A stretch of 64,000 bases of DNA from Oceanococcus sp. HetDA_MAG_MS8. Lineage in GTDB: Bacteria > Pseudomonadota > Gammaproteobacteria > Nevskiales > Oceanococcaceae. Under the pieces are notes generated by a model. The model was not told the origin of the DNA. It saw nothing but the letters and a program-made list of their open reading frames with translations, and searched no databases. A program made the position numbers and the translations under genes. Positions 1-7,942 of the stretch are shown here, piece after piece. Within the stretch, counting starts at the first letter, position 1. Every line of letters starts with the position of its first letter. The stretch lies in assembly GCA_019192445.1 (NCBI GenBank), contig JAHCMK010000003.1, positions 496,001-560,000 on the forward strand. The letters are read 5' to 3'.

Positions 1-248
1 ATCGCCTGCGAGAGCACACCGTCGGTCACCACGCGTCCGGCCCAGACGGTGTCAAAAATTTCTTCCTTGGTAACTAGCTCCCCTTCTGCGCGCAGCAAGC
101 AGAGCAACACAGCCAGCGGCTTGGCCTCCAAGGCAACCGCCGCGCCATCCACAACCAGTTCATGGTTGCGTTCATCGAGTTCGGCGTTGGCGAAACGCCA
201 TCGCAGTGGTGGGCTGTCCTCGGTCGACGGGCGATCTGATGCTTGCAT
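1..248 (-). CDS. Winged-helix (OmpR/CadC-type) transcriptional regulator, N-terminal part
   Basis: The first 82 codons of a gene that runs off the left edge of the window. The start is the ATG at 248. After about 15 variable residues it reads WRFANAELDERNHEL, then a hydrophobic helix (LEAKPLAVLLCLLR) and LVTKEEIFDTVWAGRVVTDGVLSQA. This is the pattern of the OmpR/PhoB C-terminal winged-helix DNA-binding domain placed at the N-terminus, as in CadC/ToxR-like one-component regulators and TPR-linked regulators. The effector part is outside the window, so whether it is membrane-bound or TPR-linked cannot be told. It lies downstream of the small secreted protein on the same strand. Confidence 0.72.
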   Translation of the reverse strand, partial: MQASDRPSTEDSPPLRWRFANAELDERNHELVVDGAAVALEAKPLAVLLCLLRAEGELVTKEEIFDTVWAGRVVTDGVLSQA

Positions 249-397
249 CTCGGGTCCTTGGCCAAGCGCGGAGTCATTGGCGAGACTTCCGAGTGTAGCC
301 GAGGCCTTCCATCCAAGAGAAAAGTCGGAGTCTTTGTCGGTCACAGAGTTGACCATGGCGACCGGGTCTTTTCGTATGCGGTGGTGGCCAAGCCCTA

Positions 398-688
398 CTA
401 TTGCGCAGCACCAGCGCTGCTGAACGCCACCACAGCAGTGTGAGTTGGGCTGGCTCCGGTTGCGAGCCCCTGTGGGAGCGCTCTGTCCAGCATTTGACCC
501 ATGGACTTGGGAATATCCTGGGTCAAACTCTGGCGAATCTCGACCAAGGCGGCGTCACCCTGGAGCGCAATTGCCAGGCCCAGAGGGACCTCGGTCACGA
601 GGTTGTCGCGGTTATCCTGGGCCAGAGCAGTATTCGCGCAGCTCAGCAGAGTTAGGGAAGCGGCTATCATTTTGAGGGGGTGGTTCAT
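398..688 (-). CDS. Small secreted protein of unknown function
   Basis: A 96-residue protein. A typical signal peptide covers residues 1-23 (positive start MNHPLK, hydrophobic core, cleavage expected after TALA), leaving a mature part of about 73 residues. The mature part has no cysteine and no domain I recognise. A plausible ribosome binding site (AAAGGAC) lies about 7 bases before the ATG. It sits 150 bp upstream of the winged-helix regulator gene in the same direction, so the two may be co-transcribed. Function unknown; the signal peptide is the only firm assignment. Confidence 0.55.
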   Translation of the reverse strand: MNHPLKMIAASLTLLSCANTALAQDNRDNLVTEVPLGLAIALQGDAALVEIRQSLTQDIPKSMGQMLDRALPQGLATGASPTHTAVVAFSSAGAAQ

Positions 689-1048
689 GTTGAAAGTCCT
701 TTTTCGACATTGCGGGTGGCGTACCCATCGCAGCGGGTGAGGCTCGCCGATGAGCTGGACTCTAGATTGCCGGTAGGGGGGCGGAATCGCTTGAGAGATT
801 CCCTAAAGATTTCTGAAATTTTTCTGAAGCCAGATAATTCGCTGAATAAATGAGAAAAACGTCACTTTGTGGCGAGGTGATAGAGCGTTGAGGGGGAATG
901 CCGACGGCCCCTGATCTACCTGCTAGCCGTCGCGGCGCGAGCGCACGGGACGGCGTGTCGTTGCTGCTCGCCGCTGGGCCTTTGGATAGGTCGCCGCACA
1001 ACCGCCGTTGCTTCGGTTTGCCAGCACAGCGATTTATTCAGCCTTTCC
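689..1048. other. Intergenic region with AT-rich stretch and 11 bp direct repeats
   Basis: No convincing gene. The segment 795-865 is much richer in A+T than its surroundings and contains two TTCTGAA copies 11 bp apart (811-817 and 822-828), with a weaker third copy before them. It probably holds the promoter region of the small secreted protein that starts at 688 on the minus strand. The rest (870-1048) is ordinary GC-rich DNA with no readable signal. Confidence 0.4.
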
Positions 1049-1960
1049 TTAGGAGTTCAGAGCGAATTGCAGGCTCACATAGGTCGCGGCGGGGCCCAGT
1101 AGTAGTAGGCCGCGCGAGCACCAAGTCGCCCAGGCTAGGGCTTGGTCAAGAATCTGGGCCTGGCTGTGCGCTACAGATTGCCAGAGGGCCTGGTCTAGGC
1201 GACCGGCGGCTTCGGCCGTGAGGATCCATTGTTGTTGCGTGGCATCGACCAAGCTCAGCGCCGGAAGCATGTCGCCCAGGTTGGCTCCTGCCGCAAGGCC
1301 CGTAGACAGCCTTCGCCATTGTTCGGCCAGCTTGGGCTGCGGGCAGAGTTTGGCAGCGCTGGCGGCGGCTTCACTGATCGGGAGGCCAGCACTATAGGCC
1401 AAGGTGAATTGCTGCATGGCCTCTAATCGCAGCCGATGCTGCCATCCCAGACCCGTGCAGCGCCGCGAGGGGCATAGCGCGGCTAATCGAGCCCGCCAGC
1501 GACTAGCTGCAGGAGCCAGCCACACCCAACGCGTAAGACGAATGCCCACCAACAGGCTCACCCAAAGGCTGAAGGCGTGTTGACAGTAAGCCGTCCAGTT
1601 CGCCGGGCCGCCAAAGAGGGCCGGCAAGGGGGCAAGCAGGGTTGCGAGAAGCATGGCCGCCAGCGGAAGGCTGAGGCCACTACGCCAGCGGTATAGGATC
1701 TGAGCGCGGTCCCGCAGGCTTGTGGCCAGACTGCGGAGCAGAGCTTCCAACTGGCCGTGGTCCTGAGCCAGTCGCAACTGCTGGCTGAAGCGACGCGCCC
1801 AAAGCCCCTGCAGCTCTGCTTGTCGAATCCAATCACGGTCCGCTCTTGCGCATGCTTTTGGTAGCACTGCGCCTAGCGGCAGGCCAGCCTGTTGGGCGGC
1901 GAGCAAACCTTGGAAGAGGGCCGCGAGAGCGGCTGGAGAATCCCTCGGGGGCTGGCTCAT
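1049..1960 (-). CDS. GspF/PilC-type type II secretion system inner-membrane protein, stand-alone
   Basis: A 303-residue protein. The C-terminal half (about 178-303) fits the second GspF domain: a helical cytoplasmic bundle with the family pattern FTLAYSAGLPISEA, then GANLGDMLPAL and the TAEAAGRLDQAL motif, ending in a membrane segment near 284-301. The N-terminal half is a weaker copy of the same domain (QQAGLPLGAVL), followed by hydrophobic segments around 95-116 and 128-148. GspF/PilC proteins form the inner-membrane platform for type II secretion or type IV pili. This one is about 100 residues shorter than a usual GspF, and no ATPase, pseudopilin or secretin gene lies nearby, so its partners must be elsewhere. 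Confidence 0.75.
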   Translation of the reverse strand: MSQPPRDSPAALAALFQGLLAAQQAGLPLGAVLPKACARADRDWIRQAELQGLWARRFSQQLRLAQDHGQLEALLRSLATSLRDRAQILYRWRSGLSLPLAAMLLATLLAPLPALFGGPANWTAYCQHAFSLWVSLLVGIRLTRWVWLAPAASRWRARLAALCPSRRCTGLGWQHRLRLEAMQQFTLAYSAGLPISEAAASAAKLCPQPKLAEQWRRLSTGLAAGANLGDMLPALSLVDATQQQWILTAEAAGRLDQALWQSVAHSQAQILDQALAWATWCSRGLLLLGPAATYVSLQFALNS

Positions 1961-2190
1961 CGCTGCATCACATCGCAGTTAAGCAACCAGCAATGGCTGC
2001 GCTGCGGGCTGAGCCGTAGTGCAACCAATGAATGTAGCTTTTGCCCTTGGAAAGCGCTGAAGACATCCGCGAGCCAAGCTAGGTAGCCCGCCGCCGGAGC
2101 GCAGAAAACGCAGCACATAAACCATATGTGAGGCTTCCGAGCGCCGCCGGCGGGGCAGATTGCAAATGCAGCGATTGATTCCGTGTTTTC

Positions 2191-3378
2191 TTAGCTGTCC
2201 AGCCGTTCCACAGCCATGGCAACGGCTTCGCCGCCACCAATACACAGCGTAGCAATACCTTTTTGCAGGTCGCGCTGCTGCATGGCGTAGAGCAGGCTCA
2301 CCAAAATACGCGCCCCCGAGGCCCCGATGGGATGGCCTAAAGCGCAGGCACCGCCGTGCACATTGACTTTGGAATGGTCCAGCTCCAGCTCTTTCATGGC
2401 TGCCAGCGTGACCACGGCAAAGGCCTCATTGATCTCCCACAGGTCAACCTCTGCCGCAGTCCAACCTACGCGCTCCAAAAGCTTTCGGGTCGCACCGACT
2501 GGTGCGGTGGTAAACCATTGTGGCTCTTGGGCATGGCTGGCATGACCGACTATGCGTGCCAGTGGCTTCAGGCCTTGGTTGCGTGCATCGGTTTCGCGCA
2601 TGACCACCAGCGCCGCTGCTCCATCCGAGATCGAGCTGGCATTGGCTGCGGTTACGGTGCCGTCCTTGCCGAAAGCGGGTTTGAGTTGGGGGATCTTATC
2701 CGGACGAGCTTTACCCGGTTGCTCGTCCACTGTCACTTGGGTTTCGCCCTTACGCGAACGCAGCGTGACCGGTGCAATCTCGTCGCTGAACTGGCCCTGC
2801 TCAGTGGCTTCTTGAGCACGCCGCAGTGACTCAATAGCAAAGGCATCTTGTTGCTCGCGGGTGAAGTCATGTGCGCTGGCCGTGGCGTCGGCGAAGCAGC
2901 CCATGAGTTTGCCGCGGTCATAAGCATCCTCCAGGCCGTCCAAGAACATATGATCCATGACCTGCCCGTGGCCCAGGCGCATCCCCTGACGCCCTTTGGG
3001 CAGTAGGTAGGGTGCAGCGCTCATATTCTCCATACCGCCTGCAACCATCACCTCGCTACTTCCTGCGCGAATGAGGTCATGCGCCAGCATCACAGCCTTG
3101 AGGCCAGACCCGCACATTTTTGAGATGGTGGTGGCACCGGCTGATGTGGGCAGGCCAGCACCTAATGCTGCCTGGCGAGCCGGAGCCTGTCCTTGGCCGG
3201 CCATCAGGCAGTTGCCCATGATCACTTCGCTGACGGAGTCTGCGGCCAGCCCGGCGCGTTCGATCGCAGCGCGGATGGCGGTGGAGCCTAGTTCCGCAGC
3301 GGGGACATTGCTTAGGTCGCCCAGCATCCCACCCATGGGAGTGCGCGCTGCGCCAACAATGACAATGGAATCGCTCAT
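2191..3378 (-). CDS. Acetyl-CoA C-acyltransferase (thiolase)
   Basis: A 395-residue thiolase that makes or cleaves acetoacetyl-CoA/3-ketoacyl-CoA. All catalytic elements are visible: nucleophile Cys89 in SKMCGSG, the NEAF motif near 318-321, His349 in GHPIGASG and Cys379 in CIGGG. The ATG at 3378 is chosen because it puts these residues at the classical thiolase positions and has AAGGA about 11 bases upstream; the ATG at 3390 has no usable ribosome binding site. It follows the SDR gene on the same strand after a short gap, so the two enzymes should carry out consecutive steps of fatty-acid or branched-chain acyl-CoA degradation. Chain-length preference cannot be read from sequence. Confidence 0.93.
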   Translation of the reverse strand: MSDSIVIVGAARTPMGGMLGDLSNVPAAELGSTAIRAAIERAGLAADSVSEVIMGNCLMAGQGQAPARQAALGAGLPTSAGATTISKMCGSGLKAVMLAHDLIRAGSSEVMVAGGMENMSAAPYLLPKGRQGMRLGHGQVMDHMFLDGLEDAYDRGKLMGCFADATASAHDFTREQQDAFAIESLRRAQEATEQGQFSDEIAPVTLRSRKGETQVTVDEQPGKARPDKIPQLKPAFGKDGTVTAANASSISDGAAALVVMRETDARNQGLKPLARIVGHASHAQEPQWFTTAPVGATRKLLERVGWTAAEVDLWEINEAFAVVTLAAMKELELDHSKVNVHGGACALGHPIGASGARILVSLLYAMQQRDLQKGIATLCIGGGEAVAMAVERLDS

Positions 3379-3393
3379 GGTGGTGTTCATCCT

Positions 3394-4155
3394 TTATTTC
3401 GGAGCCATGCGTATAGCGCCATCAAGCCGGATGGTTTCGCCGTTGAGCATGGGGTTAGCAAAAATTTGTTCGGCCAATTGAGCGTACTCGGCCGGACGAC
3501 CAAGCCGCGAGGGGAAGGGGACCTGAGCACCCAAAGAGGCTTGAGCTTCCTCGGGCAGGCTGGCCATCATGGGGGTGTGGAACAAGCCCGGAGCAATGGT
3601 CATGACCCGAATGCCAAATTTGGCGAATTCGCGAGCAATAGGCAGGGTCATGCCCACGACGCCGCCTTTGGAGGCTGAGTAAGCTGCTTGGCCAATCTGG
3701 CCATCGAAGGCGGCGACCGAGGCCGTGTTGATGATGACCCCGCGCTCCCCTTCGGCATTGGCCTCGCCGTCTATCATGGCTGCAGCAGCCACGCGGATCA
3801 TGTTGAAGCTGCCGATGAGGTTCACTTCAATAATGCGGCTAAAGTTGTCCAGCGGCATGGGGCCGTCGCGGCCTACCGTGCGTTGAGGTGCACCAATGCC
3901 GGCGCAGTTCACCAGTCCGGTTAACTTGCCAAAGCGCTCCAGAGCAAGGTTCACTGCAGCCTGGGCATCCTCACTGGCGGCGACATTACAACGAATAAAT
4001 GCCCCGCCCAACTCGCTGGCAATAGCTTCGCCTTGGTCGCTATTGAGGTCGGCAATGATGACCTTGGCGCCGGAAGCGGCGAGTTGACGCGCTGTGGCTT
4101 CGCCCAAACCCGAGGCGCCGCCGGTAACAATGACAACGCTGTGATTTAAGTCCAT
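3394..4155 (-). CDS. SDR-family 3-hydroxyacyl-CoA dehydrogenase (type 2, HSD10-like)
   Basis: A 253-residue short-chain dehydrogenase/reductase. The NAD-binding TGGASGLG motif is at 11-18, with Asp36 after the second strand favouring NAD over NADP. NCAG follows at 83-86, and the active site is Ser146, Tyr159 and Lys163 (YSASK). The long insert with [17 protein letters not shown] and the end [17 protein letters not shown] match the bacterial homologues of 17-beta-HSD type 10, which oxidise 3-hydroxyacyl-CoA. The start at 4155 is preceded by AGGAG 12 bases away; a longer reading frame to 4209 adds nothing like the family. It is directly upstream of the thiolase. Confidence 0.9.
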   Translation of the reverse strand: MDLNHSVVIVTGGASGLGEATARQLAASGAKVIIADLNSDQGEAIASELGGAFIRCNVAASEDAQAAVNLALERFGKLTGLVNCAGIGAPQRTVGRDGPMPLDNFSRIIEVNLIGSFNMIRVAAAAMIDGEANAEGERGVIINTASVAAFDGQIGQAAYSASKGGVVGMTLPIAREFAKFGIRVMTIAPGLFHTPMMASLPEEAQASLGAQVPFPSRLGRPAEYAQLAEQIFANPMLNGETIRLDGAIRMAPK

Positions 4156-4340
4156 AACTTGGCCTGTCTCCTGAAAAAAATCGACCCGATTGTAGCCTGA
4201 GCCCGCCATCTACAAGGGCAGAAAGGCTTAGCAGGAATAGGATATGTCGTGATTACAGGCCGCTACAGGATGGCCCGCGAAGATTCAGCGCGGTTCGACG
4301 TCTTGATGGCGACGGCTAGCGCCATGCGCCCACTCTTGGC

Positions 4341-5009
4341 TTAGAGGCCTCGTTCGCGCTGCGGCATGCGGCACAGATCGGCCACGATGCAGTCGGAGCA
4401 CAATGGTTTGCGGGCCTTGCAGACGTAGCGGCCGTGCAGGATTAACCAGTGGTGAGCATGCTGCAGGTACTCTTCCGGGATGCGGGCCAGTAAGCCTTGC
4501 TCGACGGCTAGCGTGGTTTTTCCTGGTGCAATTCGGGTGCGGTTAGAGACCCGGAAAATATGGGTGTCCACGGCCATGGTGGGCTCGCCAAAGGCCACAT
4601 TCAGCACCACATTGGCGGTTTTGCGGCCAACGCCAGGCAGGGCTTCTAGGGCAGCCCGATCACGCGGGACCTGGCCATCATGCTCGCGCAGCAAAATGGC
4701 ACACATCGCGATGATGTTGTCGGCCTTGGAGTTAAACAGCCCAATGGTCTTGATGTAACTCTTGAGGCCATCCACGCCTAAATCCAGGATGGCCCTCGGC
4801 GTGTTGGCCACTGGGAAGAGTTTGGCGGTGGCTTTGTTAACGCCAATATCTGTGGCCTGGGCCGACAGCGTCACTGCGACTAAGAGCTCAAAAGGGCTGT
4901 TGTACTGCAGCTCTGTCTCAGGGTGTGGGTCCTCAGCTTGCAACCGCCGGAAGAATTCGGCGATGTCCTTGCGCGGCATGGGGCGCGGAAGGCTAGTCTT
5001 TGCAGGCAT
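4341..5009 (-). CDS. nth: Endonuclease III (DNA glycosylase/AP lyase)
   Basis: A 222-residue base-excision repair enzyme that removes oxidised pyrimidines and nicks the abasic site. The helix-hairpin-helix LPGVGRKTA contains catalytic Lys130, and Asp148 is in the VDTH motif. The four cysteines of the [4Fe-4S] cluster are Cys197, Cys204, Cys207 and Cys213, with the exact C-x6-C-x2-C-x5-C spacing. Length is close to the E. coli enzyme (211). It lies 3 bp downstream of the esterase gene stop, on the same strand. No rsx/rnf genes, the usual gammaproteobacterial neighbours of nth, are present. Confidence 0.96.
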   Translation of the reverse strand: MPAKTSLPRPMPRKDIAEFFRRLQAEDPHPETELQYNSPFELLVAVTLSAQATDIGVNKATAKLFPVANTPRAILDLGVDGLKSYIKTIGLFNSKADNIIAMCAILLREHDGQVPRDRAALEALPGVGRKTANVVLNVAFGEPTMAVDTHIFRVSNRTRIAPGKTTLAVEQGLLARIPEEYLQHAHHWLILHGRYVCKARKPLCSDCIVADLCRMPQRERGL

Positions 5010-5012
5010 GGT

Positions 5013-5951
5013 TTAGGCGCAAACAGACTTGACCCAGGCGCCTGCAATGACCAGAGCGCGGCGGCCTTCTGGCACCCATTCCGGTACGGCCATGAAGTCG
5101 TGGAAAAGGTCGGCATACACGTCGAGTTTGGTGCTGACATTCGCGGCGCGTGCCGCCTTGGCAATTTCTCGGGCGTCATCCAAAAGCAAATCGTGCCCAG
5201 CGGCTTGCACATATATCGGAGGAAGGCCCTGGAAGTTGCCCAAAGCCGGCGATAGATGGGGCAGGCTCAGATCGGCTCCGGCCGCGTAATACTCTGCGAA
5301 CATGGCTAAACCATCTTTGCTGAGCATGGGTTCGTTGTCGCGATTGCGGGTCAGCGAGTCGTTTTGCAAACGCAGATCGCCCCAGGGGCATAACAACAGT
5401 ACGCCTGCCGGTGGGGTGTGTTGTTCCTGCTGGAGTTGCTGAGCCAGCGCCAGGGCGAGGCCACCCCCAGCAGAATCACCTGCGATAACAATTTGTTCAG
5501 GTGCAATTTCGGCACAGAGTTCGGCGTAGGCTTCGCGGGCATCCTCAAGCGCTGCGGGGGCTGGGTTTTCCGGTGCCAGCCTGTAGTCCACCGAGATGAC
5601 TCGGCAGCCAGCGCTTTGCGCAAGTTGGCCCGTCAGTGAGCGGTGGGTATGCGGGCTGCCAAATACGTAGGCGCCGCCGTGAAAATATAATATTGCGCGA
5701 TCTTTGCGTGCCTGACGCCCGTATTGGTGCAGGGCCGGGCGGCCACCAATTCTGAGGTCTTCACTCCTTAAGCCTGCGGGGAGCCGGGCAATGCGCGTAA
5801 AGTTCGCAACATGCCGACGAATGGCTTCTACCGGACGTGCGCCATCCAGGCCCGGCCGCAACAAATGCCGTATGGACCACGCTAATAAATGACTGCGCAA
5901 ACTCGTCAAGGCGAAGACTCTTATCCAGTTGAGGGCGCGATGGTAGCGCAA
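5013..5951 (-). CDS. Alpha/beta hydrolase, hormone-sensitive lipase (HSL) family esterase
   Basis: About 312 residues, counted from the most upstream in-frame start. The family oxyanion motif HGGAYVFGS is at 91-99, the nucleophile Ser160 is in GDSAGG, the likely acid is Asp254 in GHDLLLD, and His284 is in LFHDF. These define the HSL/GDSAG branch of carboxylesterases acting on short acyl esters. The start is uncertain: 5951 is a TTG that overlaps the divergent ABC transporter gene and has a ribosome binding site too close. Later TTG codons around 5860 are possible and would leave the family fold intact. It probably shares a transcript with nth. Confidence 0.88.
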   Translation of the reverse strand: MRYHRALNWIRVFALTSLRSHLLAWSIRHLLRPGLDGARPVEAIRRHVANFTRIARLPAGLRSEDLRIGGRPALHQYGRQARKDRAILYFHGGAYVFGSPHTHRSLTGQLAQSAGCRVISVDYRLAPENPAPAALEDAREAYAELCAEIAPEQIVIAGDSAGGGLALALAQQLQQEQHTPPAGVLLLCPWGDLRLQNDSLTRNRDNEPMLSKDGLAMFAEYYAAGADLSLPHLSPALGNFQGLPPIYVQAAGHDLLLDDAREIAKAARAANVSTKLDVYADLFHDFMAVPEWVPEGRRALVIAGAWVKSVCA

Positions 5952-6830
5952 ACCCCTCTATTGCAGGCACGCGGCTTACGCAAAAGCTATGCCGAAGTCG
6001 AGGCGGTACGTGGCGTAGACCTCGACCTGATGCCCGGCGTGTGTTTTGGCTTGCTGGGCCCGAATGGCGCTGGGAAGACAACCACCATCGAAATTCTAGA
6101 AAAGGTGCTGGAGCCCGATGCCGGTGAAGTGCTGTACAAGAACGCGCCGCGCGGCGCCCAGTTTGTGCAGAACGTGGGTATCGCCTTCCAGGCTACGGCG
6201 CTACAGGATTATTTGACGGTTAAGGACCAGCTCAATTTATTCCGCAGTCTGTATGCCAAGCCCTTGCCGCTGGAAGATCTGGTGGTTCTTTGTGACCTCA
6301 AGGACATTCTCAACCGCGACTCTCGCAAACTATCCGGAGGCCAGCGCCAACGCCTGTTACTGGCCCTGGCTTTGGTGAATGACCCAGACCTGGTGTTTCT
6401 GGATGAGCCTACAACGGGCTTGGACCCACAAGCCCGGCGTAAGGTCTGGGAACTGCTTGAGGGCATCAAAGCGCGCGGCAAGACCATTCTGCTATCCACG
6501 CATTACATGGAAGAGGCTTACCGGCTGTGTGACGAGGTCGCCATCATTGATCATGGCCGCATCATCACCCAGGGCTCGCCACAAGCTTTGCTCGCCAGCC
6601 ATTTCGACGAGACGGTGATTGCTTTGCCGGTTCCGGCCTCAGCATTACCGCTGGACTTGCCCTTGGATTACGTGGAAACCCCACAAGGGGTAGAAATCAT
6701 TACTCCGGATGTGGATTCGGCGGTGAAGGCCCTGGCATTCGCGGGCACGCCGCTGCATGGCTTGGAGCTGCGCAGCCGCACTTTGGAAGACCTTTTCATT
6801 GAGCTCACCGGCGAGGAGCTGCGCGGATGA
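5940..6830 (+). CDS. ABC-2 type transporter, ATP-binding subunit
   Basis: A 296-residue ATPase. Walker A GPNGAGKTT is at 40-48, the LSGGQ signature at 131-135, Walker B LVFLDE ends with Glu156, and the switch His188 is in STHYMEEA. The roughly 70-residue C-terminal extension is typical of CcmA/NatA/DrrA-like exporters of lipids, drugs or polysaccharide. The ATG at 5940 is preferred because GAGGG lies just before it; an ATG at 5889 would add 17 residues but has no ribosome binding site. The stop overlaps the permease start (ATGA), so the two subunits are translationally coupled. The cargo is unknown. Confidence 0.94.
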   Translation: MVAQTPLLQARGLRKSYAEVEAVRGVDLDLMPGVCFGLLGPNGAGKTTTIEILEKVLEPDAGEVLYKNAPRGAQFVQNVGIAFQATALQDYLTVKDQLNLFRSLYAKPLPLEDLVVLCDLKDILNRDSRKLSGGQRQRLLLALALVNDPDLVFLDEPTTGLDPQARRKVWELLEGIKARGKTILLSTHYMEEAYRLCDEVAIIDHGRIITQGSPQALLASHFDETVIALPVPASALPLDLPLDYVETPQGVEIITPDVDSAVKALAFAGTPLHGLELRSRTLEDLFIELTGEELRG

Positions 6831-7822
6831 TCAAGCGAATTGGTGCATTGATGTGGGCGCGCAACTTAGAGTTCATGCGCGACCGCTCTACCTTGGGCTG
6901 GAACATCCTGCTGCCGGTGCTGCTGGTACTGGGACTTTCGGCAGTGTTCGGGAACGGCGTGCGGCCCTTGCTGAAGGTGGCGGTACTGGGAGAGCTGCCA
7001 GTGGCCCAGGAGCAAACCCGCCTAGAGTTTACGCAGTACGTCGCCGTTGAGGACCGGCAGTCCTCTCTGGCTAAGGTTGGTCGGCACCAGCTGGATGCGC
7101 TGCTGATCCCGGCCGAGCAACGCTATTTTTATAACCCCAGCTCACCCAAAGGCGCGGTGATTCATCGCATGCTGCAAACGCTGCCCAACTGGACGGCTGA
7201 AGTCGAAGAAGGAGCAGGCCTACGCTACGTCGACTGGTTACTACCGGGCATTCTCGGCATGAACATCATGTTTTCCTGCCTCTTTGGTGTGGGTTACGTC
7301 ATTGTGCGTTACCGCAAGAATGGCTATCTCAAGCGTTTGTCGGCCACGCCAGTTTCGGCGCTAGATTTCATCATTGCGCAGGTCTTATCACGTCTGGTCC
7401 TCATCATGGTCATCACCGTGGCCGTGTTCGCGGGTGTGCATGCCGTGTTCGATTTCCCTGTGCAGGGGGCCTATTTGGACCTGTTTTTGGTTACCCTACT
7501 GGGCTGCGCGTCCATGGTGTCTATTGGGCTATTGGTGGCGTCTCGCCTCACTAGTGAAGAGCTGGCCGGGGGGCTGCTGAACTTTGTGGCCTGGCCCATG
7601 ATGGTGCTGTCGGGAGTGTGGTTCAGCTTGGATGGGGCGCCGCAGTGGGTGCAGCAGGCCTCGTTGCTGCTGCCACTGACCCATTTATTGCAGGCGGCTC
7701 GCGCCATCATGTTTGATGGTGCAGGCTTGGCCGAGCTGTCCCTTCAATTAGCTGCCCTTGGGGGCTTGACCGTGGTGTGCATCATGCTGGCGGCGGCCAG
7801 CTTTCGCTGGCGCCAGCAATGA
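6827..7822 (+). CDS. ABC-2 type transporter, permease subunit
   Basis: A 331-residue membrane protein with the ABC2_membrane layout. One transmembrane helix lies near the N-terminus (about 22-40), then a soluble loop of about 100 residues rich in charged positions, then five further hydrophobic segments from about 140 to the C-terminus. The segment RYRKNGYLKRLSATP between helices matches the coupling region seen in this family. It starts inside the stop codon of the ATPase gene (6827), so the pair works as one exporter. No substrate-specific neighbour is present. Confidence 0.9.
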   Translation: MIKRIGALMWARNLEFMRDRSTLGWNILLPVLLVLGLSAVFGNGVRPLLKVAVLGELPVAQEQTRLEFTQYVAVEDRQSSLAKVGRHQLDALLIPAEQRYFYNPSSPKGAVIHRMLQTLPNWTAEVEEGAGLRYVDWLLPGILGMNIMFSCLFGVGYVIVRYRKNGYLKRLSATPVSALDFIIAQVLSRLVLIMVITVAVFAGVHAVFDFPVQGAYLDLFLVTLLGCASMVSIGLLVASRLTSEELAGGLLNFVAWPMMVLSGVWFSLDGAPQWVQQASLLLPLTHLLQAARAIMFDGAGLAELSLQLAALGGLTVVCIMLAAASFRWRQQ

Positions 7823-7942
7823 TGAGTGAAGGCCCTGCATAGCCCGCTGTAAGCCCAACGTGGTCGGGGGCGATCGCCGATTGAGCTGCTGGTTGGTGGG
7901 GCGCGTACAATATGGGCCCCCTTGAAGCCCAAGCGCAGTGCG

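Noticed and set aside
762-1001. 79-codon minus-strand frame upstream of the small secreted protein
   Set aside because: No ribosome binding site or recognisable domain; it runs through the AT-rich promoter-like segment.
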